From: Mycolicibacterium sp. CBMA 226
GTDB taxonomy: Bacteria > Actinomycetota > Actinomycetes > Mycobacteriales > Mycobacteriaceae
DNA length: 64,000 nt
Reading direction: 5' to 3'
Assembly: GCF_009729075.1 (NCBI RefSeq)
Contig: NZ_VTGY01000001.1
Coordinates: forward strand, 62,001-126,000
The stretch's first letter is position 1; each line of letters starts with the position of its first letter. Positions 8,340 through 16,966 of the stretch are shown piece after piece. The notes under the pieces are model-generated. The model ran no database searches and was not told the DNA's origin. It saw only the letters and a list, made by a program, of their open reading frames with translations. A program made the translations under genes and the position numbers.

Positions 8340-9494
8340 TCAGTCAGGTGCTTGGATTGCTGCTTCAGAATCGAGGAGGCTCTCGACTTCATCGACACCC
8401 CAGTCGAGGAGAACTCGTCGTGTATCGCTACCAGGCTTGACTGGACCTCGCCGTATCGTCGCGGGCGTCCGGCTGAATCGAGGCGCCGGAGCGGGCTGCA
8501 CAACGCCGTCGACCTCAACAAAAGTCCCACGAGCCTTGTTGTGCGGGTGTGCCGGCGCCTCCGTGAAGCTGAGGACGGGGGCCACGCAAGCATCCGTGCC
8601 TTCGAAGATCGCCGACCACTGGTCCCGGGTTTTCGTGGCGAAAGTCGTTGCTATGCGCTCGCGCAGCTGCGGCCAATTTTGCGGATCTGTGCGTTCGCCA
8701 TCAGCGCTGTCCAGGCCCATTAGTTCCAGGAATTCGGTGTAGAACTGTGGCTCCAGCGGGCCGATCGCCATGAACCCGTCGTCGAGCGTCTTGTAGACGT
8801 CATACCATGGCAACCCGCCGTCGATCAGGTTTGCCCCTCGCCGGTCTTCCCATCTGCCTGCCGCCATCATGCTGTGCATCAATGTTGTTAGCGCAGCTGT
8901 CCCATCGACAATGGCAGCGTCTACCACCTGCCCCTTTCCGGAGCGTGCGGCCTCGATAACTGCCGAAAGCACGCCGACCACAAGGAAGAGCGAACCACCG
9001 CCGTAGTCGCCGACGAGATTCAAGGGCACTGACGGTGCCTGATCAGGTTTGCCGATGGCATGCAGCGCGCCAGTAATTCCGACATAGCAAATGTCGTGGC
9101 CGGCGCTTGCGGAAAGGGGCCCGTCCTGGCCCCAGCCGGTGATCCTGCCGTAGACCAGGCGAGGGTTCCTTTTCCAACAATCATCGGGGCCTAGGCCCAA
9201 CTTTTCCGCGACACCTGGTCTGTACCCCTCGATCAACACGTCCGCCCTCGACGCCAAATCGAGCGCGACTCGGCGGCCCTCTGGCTTCTTGAGGTCCAGG
9301 ACCACGGATCGTCTGCCGCGGCGCGTCATATCGGTCTCCGGTGAAATCGCATTACCGCCGTCCGGCCGCTCTACCCGTACGACTTCAGCACCGAGGTCCG
9401 CGAGCAGCATCGCGGCGAACGGGCCGGGTCCGATTCCAGCGAGTTCGACCACTCGAAGTCCGGCGAGCGGGCCAGGGGAGACATCAGGACTCAT
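8340..9494 (-). CDS. mcr: CaiB/BaiF family, alpha-methylacyl-CoA racemase-like
   Basis: 384 residues from the ATG preceding SPDVSPGPLAGLRVVEL; a 20-residue upstream extension is possible but lacks family similarity, and AGAGAA precedes the chosen ATG. Type III CoA-transferase fold: GIGPGPFAAMLLADLGAEVVRVE at the N-terminus. The Mcr catalytic triad positions appear kept: His in GHDICYVG, Asp in GDYGGGS and Glu in LEPQFY. Such racemases invert the 2-methyl configuration of branched acyl-CoAs, such as sterol side chains or methyl-branched acids, so that beta-oxidation can proceed. It lies downstream of a cupin gene on the same strand (200-base gap) and may share that promoter. Confidence 0.82.
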   Translation of the reverse strand: MSPDVSPGPLAGLRVVELAGIGPGPFAAMLLADLGAEVVRVERPDGGNAISPETDMTRRGRRSVVLDLKKPEGRRVALDLASRADVLIEGYRPGVAEKLGLGPDDCWKRNPRLVYGRITGWGQDGPLSASAGHDICYVGITGALHAIGKPDQAPSVPLNLVGDYGGGSLFLVVGVLSAVIEAARSGKGQVVDAAIVDGTAALTTLMHSMMAAGRWEDRRGANLIDGGLPWYDVYKTLDDGFMAIGPLEPQFYTEFLELMGLDSADGERTDPQNWPQLRERIATTFATKTRDQWSAIFEGTDACVAPVLSFTEAPAHPHNKARGTFVEVDGVVQPAPAPRFSRTPATIRRGPVKPGSDTRRVLLDWGVDEVESLLDSEAAIQAPD

Positions 9495-9694
9495 CAAAGG
9501 TTCTCTCTTGCTTCCTATTTCGCACTCGATTGGCCGATGGCCATAGGGTCTCAATCAGTTCACTGCGGACAGGCTCGGGTCGTTAGCTGCTGATTGGCTT
9601 CGAGCCTGCAATCAATTTGATGCATAGACGCGTTGGCCGGCGGCGTCCACTGCCTTCGGAGGCGGAGTGAGACGAGCGCACAACCAAAGCCGGC

Positions 9695-10204
9695 TCATGG
9701 GGTGCGGTGTGCGCCGATCAGGACGAAGGTGATGACGGCTTCGGTGTCGCCGACGACACGCCATTTGTGGCGTGTGCCGTTCTGTACCACGGCGTCGCCG
9801 GTGTGGAGGATGACCTCGGCGCCCTCGTCCAATTCCAGTCCGACAGATCCTTGGGTGACGATCGCGAAGTCGGTGGTGTCGGTGGCATGCATGCCCGGAT
9901 TGTCGTGGTCCATCGCCGCGGCCAGATCAGCGCCCAACTTCTCCCCGTCGGTGTCCTGAACCGAGGCAGCACCCTCCTGAGGTGTCAACACCATGGTGAA
10001 GAACCGGGAGCCGTTAAGCGGCGGAAAGAACTCCGGGGCTTTAGGACTGAGACCATCGCTCGGATACGTCGCGGGTTCGTTGGCACTCCAGAACGGATAC
10101 AGATGCCCCGCGCCGGGCATCGCCACCGCATCGACGCCGGCGTCGTGCACCACCACCGACCGCCCCGCGTCATCAAAACCCGTCAGCACCAATCGCGCAG
10201 CCAT
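9695..10204 (-). CDS. Cupin-domain protein, copy 1
   Basis: 169 residues. The C-terminal half has cupin features: GSVGLELDEGAEVILHTGDAVVQNGTRHKWR gives the second cupin motif (GD...QNGTxHxW). The metal ligands are partial (H in the HKWR segment), so catalysis is uncertain. A protein identical except for one residue (Thr here, Ala there) is encoded at 35787-36296 in the opposite orientation. The operator TGACCGGTCA lies 49 bases upstream. Related cupins occur beside aromatic, terpenoid or lipid catabolic genes, but no specific reaction can be assigned. The racemase gene follows on the same strand. Confidence 0.8.
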   Translation of the reverse strand: MAARLVLTGFDDAGRSVVVHDAGVDAVAMPGAGHLYPFWSANEPATYPSDGLSPKAPEFFPPLNGSRFFTMVLTPQEGAASVQDTDGEKLGADLAAAMDHDNPGMHATDTTDFAIVTQGSVGLELDEGAEVILHTGDAVVQNGTRHKWRVVGDTEAVITFVLIGAHRTP

Positions 10205-10252
10205 CGTCGCCCTTTCGTGAAGTTGGTTACCTCACACCACCGTATCAGATAA

Positions 10253-10262
10253 TGACCGGTCA
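10253..10262. promoter_or_regulatory. TGACCGGTCA operator, cupin copy 1
   Basis: Palindrome TGACCGGTCA flanked by AT-rich bases (ATAA before, ATAT after), 49 bases before the cupin start. Same type as the sites at 14402, 22990, 23177, 35729 and 38856. Confidence 0.65.
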
Positions 10263-10691
10263 ATATAGAACTTGCAGAGCGGATAGTGAACTGTATTGAT
10301 TGACCGATGCCGCGGTTGGCGGAGACGTCTCTGCGGACCTGTCGCGCCCAACCGTCTCGCGCGTCGGGGCATGGTGGGTACGTCGTTGTCGGTCAAGGTC
10401 GCCATAATCGTCGGCGGCTGCCTGGAATTGGGGTGCGAACACACGAATCTTCCCAATGCTGGACCGGGTCGCAGGTAGGTTTGACCCGGAACGCAACCTC
10501 GCCCGTGATTACCGCGTGCCGCGCAAACGTGCCGAGACCTCTGCGGGGACTCGACCCCATGAGGAGTAACGCGCCAAAGGAAAACGAATATCTGTCATTT
10601 GATAGTGACCAACCATTATTTGGGGATATGATGGCCTGTGGGCCCGGCGAGTGCGGGTCGTTGACGTGAGTTGGGTTAAGAGGGGATGGAC
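10263..10691. promoter_or_regulatory. Intergenic region with weak operator-like site
   Basis: About 430 bases between divergent genes. At 10606-10619 TGACCAACCATTAT matches the downstream half of the TGACCGGTCATTAT operator at 12 of 14 bases. A TATGAT -10-like box follows at about 10626-10631. This may be the promoter of the membrane-protein/COX operon. No gene is seen. Confidence 0.35.
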
Positions 10692-11510
10692 ATGGATGCT
10701 GATGACCGTTTGACGCGGGCGACTCTCACAACGTGGCGGGTCGCTGCTTGGAGCGGACCGGTTTTCATCGTGGCATTGACGCTGTTCTGGGGCGTCATCG
10801 CGGGCTACATCCCCGCCCCGCCGCAGGACTGGACGGCGGCAGAGGTCGCCGCGAAATTCACCGAACAGAACGTGGCTCTGAAAGTCGGAATGGTAGGCGT
10901 CCTCCTTTTCTCGCCGTTCTACTTCATCTGGACCTCTCTCATCTCGCGGCTCGTTCAGCGCATGGAAGGGGCACACGGCATCCTGTCGAATGTCGAGATG
11001 GTTGGCGGGGCGCTCACTGTGGTGACTGCTCAACTGTTCTCGGCGTGCTGGTTGGCAGGCGCCTTTCACATCTCAGAACGCGAGCCAGGCCAGATACTGC
11101 TGATGCACGATTTGGGATGGATGTTCTTCGACGTGGCCGGCACGGTGACGCTCTTCCAGATGGTTGCATTCGGCACCGCGATCATCATTGACCCGCGACG
11201 ACGGTCGCTGTATCCGCGCTGGCTGGCATGGGTCTCGTACGGCTGCGCCGCGACTTTCATCGTCATTGCCCTGATGCCGTTCGTTAAGACGGGGCCGTTC
11301 GCGTGGAACGGTTTGCTGACCTACTGGGTGGCTCTCAGTGCGTACTGGGTCTGGGCTGCTCTGACCATGTACTTCACGTTCCAGGTCATCCGCCGTATCG
11401 AACAGGAAAATGGCGAGACCGGGCCGCATGCCACATTCAAGGCAGCCAGCGGCCGCAGCGGGCCCGTGGAATGCGGTGATGTTCGGGCGGCGGAAGCTGG
11501 GCTGCGTTGA
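10692..11510 (+). CDS. Multi-pass membrane protein, unknown function
   Basis: 272 residues from ATG 10692, chosen because AGAGGGG sits about eight bases before it; the ATG at 10686 is too close to that ribosome binding site. About six to seven hydrophobic segments (around residues 18-38, 63-83, 98-120, 135-160, 175-195, 205-225) indicate an integral membrane protein. No cofactor motif is recognised. Its stop overlaps the TTG start of the COX3-like gene (TTGA), and a COX4-like gene follows, so the three form one operon. A role as an accessory subunit of a membrane oxidase is possible but is inference only. Confidence 0.7.
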   Translation: MDADDRLTRATLTTWRVAAWSGPVFIVALTLFWGVIAGYIPAPPQDWTAAEVAAKFTEQNVALKVGMVGVLLFSPFYFIWTSLISRLVQRMEGAHGILSNVEMVGGALTVVTAQLFSACWLAGAFHISEREPGQILLMHDLGWMFFDVAGTVTLFQMVAFGTAIIIDPRRRSLYPRWLAWVSYGCAATFIVIALMPFVKTGPFAWNGLLTYWVALSAYWVWAALTMYFTFQVIRRIEQENGETGPHATFKAASGRSGPVECGDVRAAEAGLR

Positions 11511-12121
11511 AATCGCTGGAAGAAGTGATTGTCCTCGACTCCAAGCCATCCCAGCTTCGCCGGGGCACGCTTCCTGGTGACCAGGGCGTTTGGGTCTTCG
11601 TTCTCATCGACATGACGTTTTTCGCACTGCTGTTCGTGGCGTACATCGCTCAACAGCTGCAGAACCGGGAGCTTTTCGCCCAATCGCAGAACTCGCTGAA
11701 CGTCGGCCTCGGACTATTGAACACGATCGTGTTGTTGACGAGTTCGTGGTTTGTCGCGTTGTCGGTCGTGGCCAAGCGGGACGAGAACCAACGCGCAGTG
11801 CGCATCTCGCTGAACCTCGCAATCGCGTGCGGTGGCATCTTCGTCCTCAGCAAGGCGGTCGAATACGGAGCTGAAATCCAATCGGGTGTGTCGTTGGTGA
11901 CCAATGACTTCTACCTGTTCTACTTCGTTATCACTGGTCTTCACTTAATTCACGTGGTGGCGGGCACAGTCATGCTGTACGTGATGGCGAAGAAGGCCCG
12001 ATCGGCCGCGATGACCCCCATCCGACTGGTGACCCTGGAGAGCGGTGCGACGTTCTGGCACATGGTCGACTTCCTGTGGGTGATGATCTTCCCCCTGCTC
12101 TACTTAGTGAGGTGGCGATGA
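11507..12121 (+). CDS. Heme-copper oxidase subunit III-like (NorE/CoxC family)
   Basis: 204 residues, TTG start overlapping the upstream stop; GTG 11525 is an alternative. Five transmembrane helices of the COX3 family are visible: GDQGVWVFVLIDMTFFALLF near the N-terminus, NTIVLLTSSWFVALSV, a long central helix, FVITGLHLIHVVAGTV with the typical His residues, and FWHMVDFLWVMIFPLLYL at the C-terminus. COX3 subunits carry no redox centre and stabilise the oxidase; short forms such as NorE accompany nitric oxide reductases. No subunit I or II gene is nearby, so it either joins a complex encoded elsewhere or has another role. It overlaps the COX4-like gene (ATGA). Confidence 0.85.
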   Translation: MKSLEEVIVLDSKPSQLRRGTLPGDQGVWVFVLIDMTFFALLFVAYIAQQLQNRELFAQSQNSLNVGLGLLNTIVLLTSSWFVALSVVAKRDENQRAVRISLNLAIACGGIFVLSKAVEYGAEIQSGVSLVTNDFYLFYFVITGLHLIHVVAGTVMLYVMAKKARSAAMTPIRLVTLESGATFWHMVDFLWVMIFPLLYLVRWR

Positions 12122-12384
12122 GGCTAGGGATTCCGGGGCGCCGCGCGACGGCGGTATGGGCGCTCCTCATCGTCGCGACTGTGATCACGGGCTGGCTGGC
12201 CGAAACTCGCGTCGGGGTGCATTGGGTGGCGGTCGCCATCGTGGTCATCGCATCGGCGAAGATCGCAGCCGTGATGTGGGAGTTTATGGGAGTTCGGTTC
12301 GCGCCGCTGGCCTGGCGACTGCTGATGGGCGGCTGGGTGCTGTTCACCACCGCCGTGGTGTTGTCCGGTCACTTGTTGCTTTGA
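12118..12384 (+). CDS. Prokaryotic cytochrome oxidase subunit IV-like (NorF-type) protein
   Basis: 88 residues, ATG overlapping the COX3-like stop by four bases. Three hydrophobic segments are separated by short loops: ATAVWALLIVATVITGWLA, WVAVAIVVIASAKIAAVMW and the last helix GGWVLFTTAVVLSGHLLL. The KIAAVMWEFMGVR turn is typical of the bacterial COX4 family, which pairs with NorE/COX3-like proteins. It probably forms a complex with the preceding product. The gene closes the three-gene membrane operon. Confidence 0.8.
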   Translation: MRLGIPGRRATAVWALLIVATVITGWLAETRVGVHWVAVAIVVIASAKIAAVMWEFMGVRFAPLAWRLLMGGWVLFTTAVVLSGHLLL

Positions 12385-13431
12385 TGAGCCCCGCGGAGGC
12401 AGTGCTGCGGTCGTCTATTGCGTTGGTGATGCTTGCGGCGTACTCGCGCGGTTCGTCGCTGCAATGATGCCCGATGGGAGACGGGGGATCTGCTGGCCGG
12501 CATGTGGCCATGGCTGCCAGTTGCTATCGGAGTAGTTTCCCAACGCTGCTGTGGGACAACGAGTCCGGCATCTGGCTGCTGCCCGTTTCGTTGGGCACTC
12601 GGCTGGTCCAAGCTCGACCATGCGCGCCAGAAACTAACGGCGTCGTGGAGGGCGCCAGCGGTTATCTCGCGACGTCACTTCTGCCTAGCCGCGACTCTCG
12701 TTCATTCGCTGACTTTGCCATCCAGAAATGATCGCCCGGAGATCACTATGACCGCCAGTCGGCAATCGTGCGGTTGCCGACACGAAAATATCTGGGGCGC
12801 AGCAATATTGGTGGCCGATAAGGGGGATGTAACTAATGCGGTGATCTCGCCAGAGGAGTTCCGCACGCGACCTGCCGGCGGCGGACATGCGGACATGTGG
12901 ACATTGAGGACCAAGTCGCGGATCTGGGGATGTGACCACCTAGAACTGGGTGTCGGGCCGAGGTAGTCGCTAATGGCCGCCAACAGCCAGCGCTGCCATG
13001 GGTGAGGCCGACAAGCTGATCGCTATCAAGCCCGACTGGTGAAGGCTTTCCGGAGCGCCGAGCAGTACCGCCGGGTTGGGCCGAATAGGGCCGCCAAGCC
13101 AAGTGGTTGCATTAAGAGCACCGGGCCGCGGTGCTGACGGGGGAGTGCAGCGCTTGCGCAGAATCCGTTTCCCACCATCGGGTTTGGTATGCCGACGTCC
13201 CCGGTTATCCAACACGGGCGCGCCCACTTTGACTTCACCGCACAACCCGCTCTCGTCCGAGCGCAGATCAACCCGCCCTGTCCTGGGAGACGAGGGCGGG
13301 TTGATCTGTGCCCGCAATACCGCGCTGCTCGGGCGAGCCGACAGCGTTACACTGATCCGCCACGGATGACGGGCTCTCATCGCGACAACTCTGGGCGCGA
13401 CCGGCGACCGTTTTGGCAACGTCCGCGGGGG
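12385..13431. other. About 1 kb without a convincing gene
   Basis: Lies between the COX4-like gene and the 3' end of the SDR gene. The frames here lack domains or start signals. A strong hairpin at 13261-13311 probably serves as the SDR terminator. Nothing else stands out. Confidence 0.45.
13261..13311. terminator. 19-bp hairpin 3' of the SDR gene
   Basis: CAGATCAACCCGCCCT at 13264-13279 pairs perfectly with 13293-13308 around a 13-base loop. Pairing extends three more positions outward, including one G-T. It lies about 120 bases past the SDR stop on the minus strand. Confidence 0.6.
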
Positions 13432-14178
13432 TTAGCCCGCGCTGATACCGCCATCGGTGGGCAACGAAACGCCGGTAACGAAGGACGCGTCATCGCTGGC
13501 GAGGAACGCTACGGCTGCGGCAAGTTCCCCGGGACTCCCCACCCGCTTCAGCGGCGTCTGCCCGATTACAGCGTCGCGAATCTGAGGGTTAACTTCGAAC
13601 ACCCGCTTCATCAGTGCTGTCTCGATTACACCTGGCATCACAACATTGATCCGGACGCCTTGGTCGGCGTATTCAACAGCGGCGTTCTGGGACATCCTGA
13701 CAACGGCGGCTTTCGTTGCTGCGTACGGCGCGAGGTCTGGCACGAACCGCACTGCAGCCGTCGATGAAATGTTGACGATCGAGCCGCCACCGGAACTGAT
13801 CATGTGCGGAATCGCGTATCGCATTCCCAGGAAGACGCCACGCACGTTTACGGCAACAACTTGGTCGAACGAATCGACGGGGCACTCTGCCAGCGGTACG
13901 AGTGGCCCGTCCACACCAGCATTGTTGACCATGACGTTGAGAGCCCCGAACCGCTCGACGACGGCTCGCAGGCTGGACTCGACGGCTTCGGCGTCGGTGA
14001 TGTCGACGTCATATGCAGTTACTTTGCCGCCGATCTGTTCCGCGGCTGCTGTGGCGCCTTTGATGTCGAAAATGACTACCTGTGCGCCTTCTGATTGCAG
14101 GCGCTGCGCGATGCCGAATCCGATGCCCGATGCAGCGCCGGTTACTACTGCGACCTTGTTCTCGAAACGGTTACTCAA
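13432..14178 (-). CDS. Short-chain dehydrogenase/reductase
   Basis: 248 residues from a TTG start; AAAGGA lies seven bases before it and this gives the usual SDR length, whereas the longer upstream frame has no family similarity. Classical SDR motifs: TGAASGIG for NAD(P) binding, NNAG, the serine in NISSTAA and catalytic YAATK, with PGVIETALM and a C-terminal VTGVSLPTDGG. It probably oxidises a hydroxyl group on a steroid- or acyl-like substrate. A TGACTGGTCA operator lies 224 bases upstream, so it likely belongs to the same regulon as the monooxygenase and mce genes. Confidence 0.87.
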   Translation of the reverse strand: MSNRFENKVAVVTGAASGIGFGIAQRLQSEGAQVVIFDIKGATAAAEQIGGKVTAYDVDITDAEAVESSLRAVVERFGALNVMVNNAGVDGPLVPLAECPVDSFDQVVAVNVRGVFLGMRYAIPHMISSGGGSIVNISSTAAVRFVPDLAPYAATKAAVVRMSQNAAVEYADQGVRINVVMPGVIETALMKRVFEVNPQIRDAVIGQTPLKRVGSPGELAAAVAFLASDDASFVTGVSLPTDGGISAG

Positions 14179-14401
14179 CTGCGGATCCTTTCTGAAGGTC
14201 AACGGCACTTTGGCCGGTGAGGCGTGGGAATGGCTCGTCACTATGGTGGCCAGGTCGTCGGCTTGGATCCTGTGAGTGGTGGCCGCGTCTGATGGTGCTT
14301 GGCTATGCGAAGTCTTGAGTAGCAAAGCATCAGCGCTCCTGGACGGTGGACCACCGTGGTGTTCACAGGAATCGGGCCACCCAGTCTAGCGACGTAAATA
14401 C

Positions 14402-14411
14402 TGACTGGTCA
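14402..14411. promoter_or_regulatory. TGACTGGTCA operator upstream of the SDR
   Basis: Near-palindrome in the context AAATACTGACTGGTCATTATCG, matching the site at 22990-22999 (ATACTGACTGGTCATTAT) over at least 18 bases. It is upstream of the SDR at 13432-14178. Confidence 0.6.
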
Positions 14412-14507
14412 TTATCGAAATCTATCAATCGGTGCCGACAGGCGTCAAGAGCTAGTTTGCTGAATCGGGGCACCTTTGACGGGCCGCACCCGAACTTCGG
14501 TTGGCAA

Positions 14508-14547
14508 ATCGCAGCCGCCGGGACGATTGAACACCGGCGGCTGCGAT
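14508..14547. terminator. 14-bp hairpin 3' of the acyl-CoA dehydrogenase gene
   Basis: ATCGCAGCCGCCGG at 14508-14521 is the exact complement of 14534-14547, with a 12-base loop, four bases beyond the dehydrogenase stop on the minus strand. No T-tract. Confidence 0.6.
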
Positions 14548-14550
14548 CGT

Positions 14551-15708
14551 TCAGCGGCGCTGGTCGAATCGGCGTCCGAGGTACTCCGACGCAATTCGGA
14601 TCCGTTGCATGGCCGGCGTGCCGCCGGCCAGCGCCCAGCCGTGTGAATCTCGGTGCAAGCGCTCAATTTCGTACTCGGCGGAGTACCCATATCCACCGTG
14701 AAGTTGAATAGCCAGATCAGAGACCCGCTTCGCCATACCGTTCGCAAAGCACTTCGCGATCGAGGCCTCCAACGCCGGCGGTGCACCAGTTCCTGCGTTG
14801 CTAGCAGCCCGATATATGAGCAGGCGCGCTGCCTCCACATCGATCACCATGTCCGCCAGTGCGGCCTGAACCATTTGGAAGTCGACGATCGACTTGCCGA
14901 ACTGCTTGCGTTCCTCTACGTACCGTGCCGTACGGTCGACTGCCGTCTGGCCGATCGCGAGAGCCATGGTGGCGTTGCCAAGCCGTTCGATCGAGAAAGC
15001 CTCAAATAGGCGGCCGAAACCGCCCTGGGGCACGATGATGTCCGTTACGGGGACTCGCACGTCGCTGAAGAACATGTCGGCCGACCCAATACCGCGAAAT
15101 CCCATCAGGGTTTCGTTCGGGCCGAACTCGAGCCCCCCGGCGTTTTTATCGACCAAGACTGCGCCGATGCCTTTGGCGCCGCGGTCACTACTGAACCGCA
15201 CATATACGAGGTATTTCTCGGAGTGACCGGCACCGGAGCACCAGCGCTTGGTGCCATTGAGTACTACTTCGTCGCCGTCGATGCGCGCAGTCGTCGCCAC
15301 ATCCGTGGCCGCAGACCCGGCGTCAGGCTCCGAGATCGATACAGCGATGGTGCTGCGTCCCGCCGTCACATCGGGCAGATAGCGTTCCTTCTGTTCGTCA
15401 GTCCCGAACAGATCAATTACTCTGGCCGGCCCCGTCGATGCTTCGAATACCGGCCAGGCAGCGACTGGACTCGCCTTCGCAAGCTCCTCCATGACGATCA
15501 GCGCATCCAGCAGCGGACGGCCGCCACCACCATGCTGCTCAGGAAGCGTTAGCGCGAGTAGACCGAGGTCGGCAAGTCGTTTACGTTCCACTTCCGGCAG
15601 GTGTTCGTTGTTGGCGTCCCAATCACGGGCCCGCGGTGCATACTCCTGAGCCGCCAATTTCGCGGCCAGAGCCTTAAGCTCTTGCTGCTCCTCCGATAAT
15701 TCGAACAC
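14551..15708 (-). CDS. Acyl-CoA dehydrogenase
   Basis: 385 residues from GTG 15708, selected for the AGGAG ahead of it; the longer frame upstream has no similarity. FAD/substrate motifs: ISEPDAGSAATD in the middle domain, WCSGAG, ERLGNATMALAIGQ and RKQFGKSIVDFQMVQAALADM. The C-terminal LHGGYGYSAEYEIERLHRDSH is characteristic. The usual catalytic Glu of the YEGT turn is Gly here (AGGTPAMQRI), so the base would be elsewhere in the fold, as in isovaleryl-CoA-type enzymes. It introduces the alpha,beta double bond during beta-oxidation. It is probably part of the leftward catabolic operon, though a 250-base gap separates it from the upstream SDR. Confidence 0.88.
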   Translation of the reverse strand: MFELSEEQQELKALAAKLAAQEYAPRARDWDANNEHLPEVERKRLADLGLLALTLPEQHGGGGRPLLDALIVMEELAKASPVAAWPVFEASTGPARVIDLFGTDEQKERYLPDVTAGRSTIAVSISEPDAGSAATDVATTARIDGDEVVLNGTKRWCSGAGHSEKYLVYVRFSSDRGAKGIGAVLVDKNAGGLEFGPNETLMGFRGIGSADMFFSDVRVPVTDIIVPQGGFGRLFEAFSIERLGNATMALAIGQTAVDRTARYVEERKQFGKSIVDFQMVQAALADMVIDVEAARLLIYRAASNAGTGAPPALEASIAKCFANGMAKRVSDLAIQLHGGYGYSAEYEIERLHRDSHGWALAGGTPAMQRIRIASEYLGRRFDQRR

Positions 15709-15958
15709 GATCGTTCTCCTGGGTTTCGATAAAGTGATGGAAGATTTGCTGCGTGTGTGGCTGAGTCGGGCGCAGAAAGAGCGTGTCAATAGCCACCACC
15801 CGCCGTTTCCTTCGGATTCACGCTGCCGCGCGGAAAGCGGCCCCCAGCCTCATATGTCCGAACCGAAGTGATCCTGACGGCGCCTGACGCGCTTCTGCTT
15901 CAGCCGACCGGTTTTCCGACTCTGTCAGTGCGCTCCGGGTGGCCGGCCACGGTTGTTC

Positions 15959-16726
15959 TCACCTGGGCGCCATACGAATGGCACCGTCTAGCCGTATGGT
16001 CTCGCCGTTCAGCATGCCGTTGTTGATTATCTGCATCGCCAGTTTTGCGTATTCATCCGCTGCTCCCAGCCGGCTCGGATGAGGCACTGCCTTTCCTAAC
16101 GACTCTCTGACTTCATCGGGCAGGCGCTGGAGCATCGGCGTATCGAAAATGCCAGGGGCGATGGTGCAAACACGGATCTGGCGTTGTGCGAGATCGCGGG
16201 CTGCAACGATCGTCATACCCACGACGCCCGCTTTCGCTGATGCGTAGGGGATTTGGCCGATCTGGCCTTCGAAAGCAGCTACCGACGCGGTGAGTACACA
16301 CACGCCCCGGTCGCCATCGACGGGTTCATTGCCCGCCATTCGTGCGGCCGCGAGTCGAAGAACATTGAATGTACCGACGAGGTTGATGCCGATAATGTCT
16401 GCATACGTCTCGAGCGATCCCGGCGACCCGTCTTTATTCACCAGACGGACCGCGCCTCCGCGTCCAGCGCAATGCACGAGCACTCGAACGGGGCCTGAAC
16501 TCTCGGCGATGTCGAACACCGCGTTCATTTCGGCGGCGTCTCGAACGTCGGCCGCCTTGAAACGAACATGCGGTCCGAGCGCCTTTGCCACAGATCCGCC
16601 GTCGGAGGATGGCAGGTCCGCGATTACCACACTCGCCGCACCGTGATCTACCAAGCGCCGGACGGTCGCAAGTCCAAGACCTGACGCGCCTCCGGTCACA
16701 ACGGCTGTTGTCCCGCTCACATCCAT
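15959..16726 (-). CDS. SDR, HSD10-like 3-hydroxyacyl-CoA dehydrogenase
   Basis: 255 residues from ATG 16726, preceded by GGGAAGG. Motifs: TGGASGLG, HCAGRGG, VLTASVAAFEGQIGQIPYASAK (Ser-Tyr-Lys catalytic set), TIAPGIFDTPML and a final GETIRLDGAIRMAPR. The FEGQ(I)GQ(I)PYxASK arrangement with a short ending is typical of type 2 3-hydroxyacyl-CoA dehydrogenases, which act in beta-oxidation of branched or sterol-derived acyl-CoAs. It lies in the leftward operon between the acyl-CoA synthetase and the acyl-CoA dehydrogenase. Confidence 0.85.
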   Translation of the reverse strand: MDVSGTTAVVTGGASGLGLATVRRLVDHGAASVVIADLPSSDGGSVAKALGPHVRFKAADVRDAAEMNAVFDIAESSGPVRVLVHCAGRGGAVRLVNKDGSPGSLETYADIIGINLVGTFNVLRLAAARMAGNEPVDGDRGVCVLTASVAAFEGQIGQIPYASAKAGVVGMTIVAARDLAQRQIRVCTIAPGIFDTPMLQRLPDEVRESLGKAVPHPSRLGAADEYAKLAMQIINNGMLNGETIRLDGAIRMAPR

Positions 16727-16966
16727 AGGGTGGCTACCTTCCCTGTCGAGGGTATGTTGTTGGCTCGCTTGTGTGAGGGTTCGACCAAACTCAAGGCATC
16801 GCAACCCGCTGCCGTCGACGCCGCTGCCGAAGACGCCCTCATCGATCGCCGTTTAATCGCAGACGATTTCGGACTCGACTGCCGGGGGAATAGCAGCGAC
16901 CGCCGTCGAGTGAGGCGGGGTGCCCGCGTTTCGATGACACGCACACCGGGACGAGCACTCATGTGA

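Larger units (their letters stand above)
9695..10262 (-). repeat. 568-bp inverted duplicate, left copy
   Basis: This block, from the stop codon to the end of the TGACCGGTCA operator, recurs at 35729-36296 in inverted orientation. One difference was found (9802 versus 36189). Similarity ends exactly at the stop codon on one side and at the operator on the other. Confidence 0.85.

Noticed and set aside
9707..10252. Long plus-strand frame opposite cupin copy 1 (also at 35739-36302)
   Set aside because: It is the antisense frame of the conserved cupin gene; no start signal, and the GC-rich codon structure explains it.
12433..12966. 177-codon plus-strand frame after the COX4-like gene
   Set aside because: No ribosome binding site, odd Cys/Arg-rich composition and no recognisable family.
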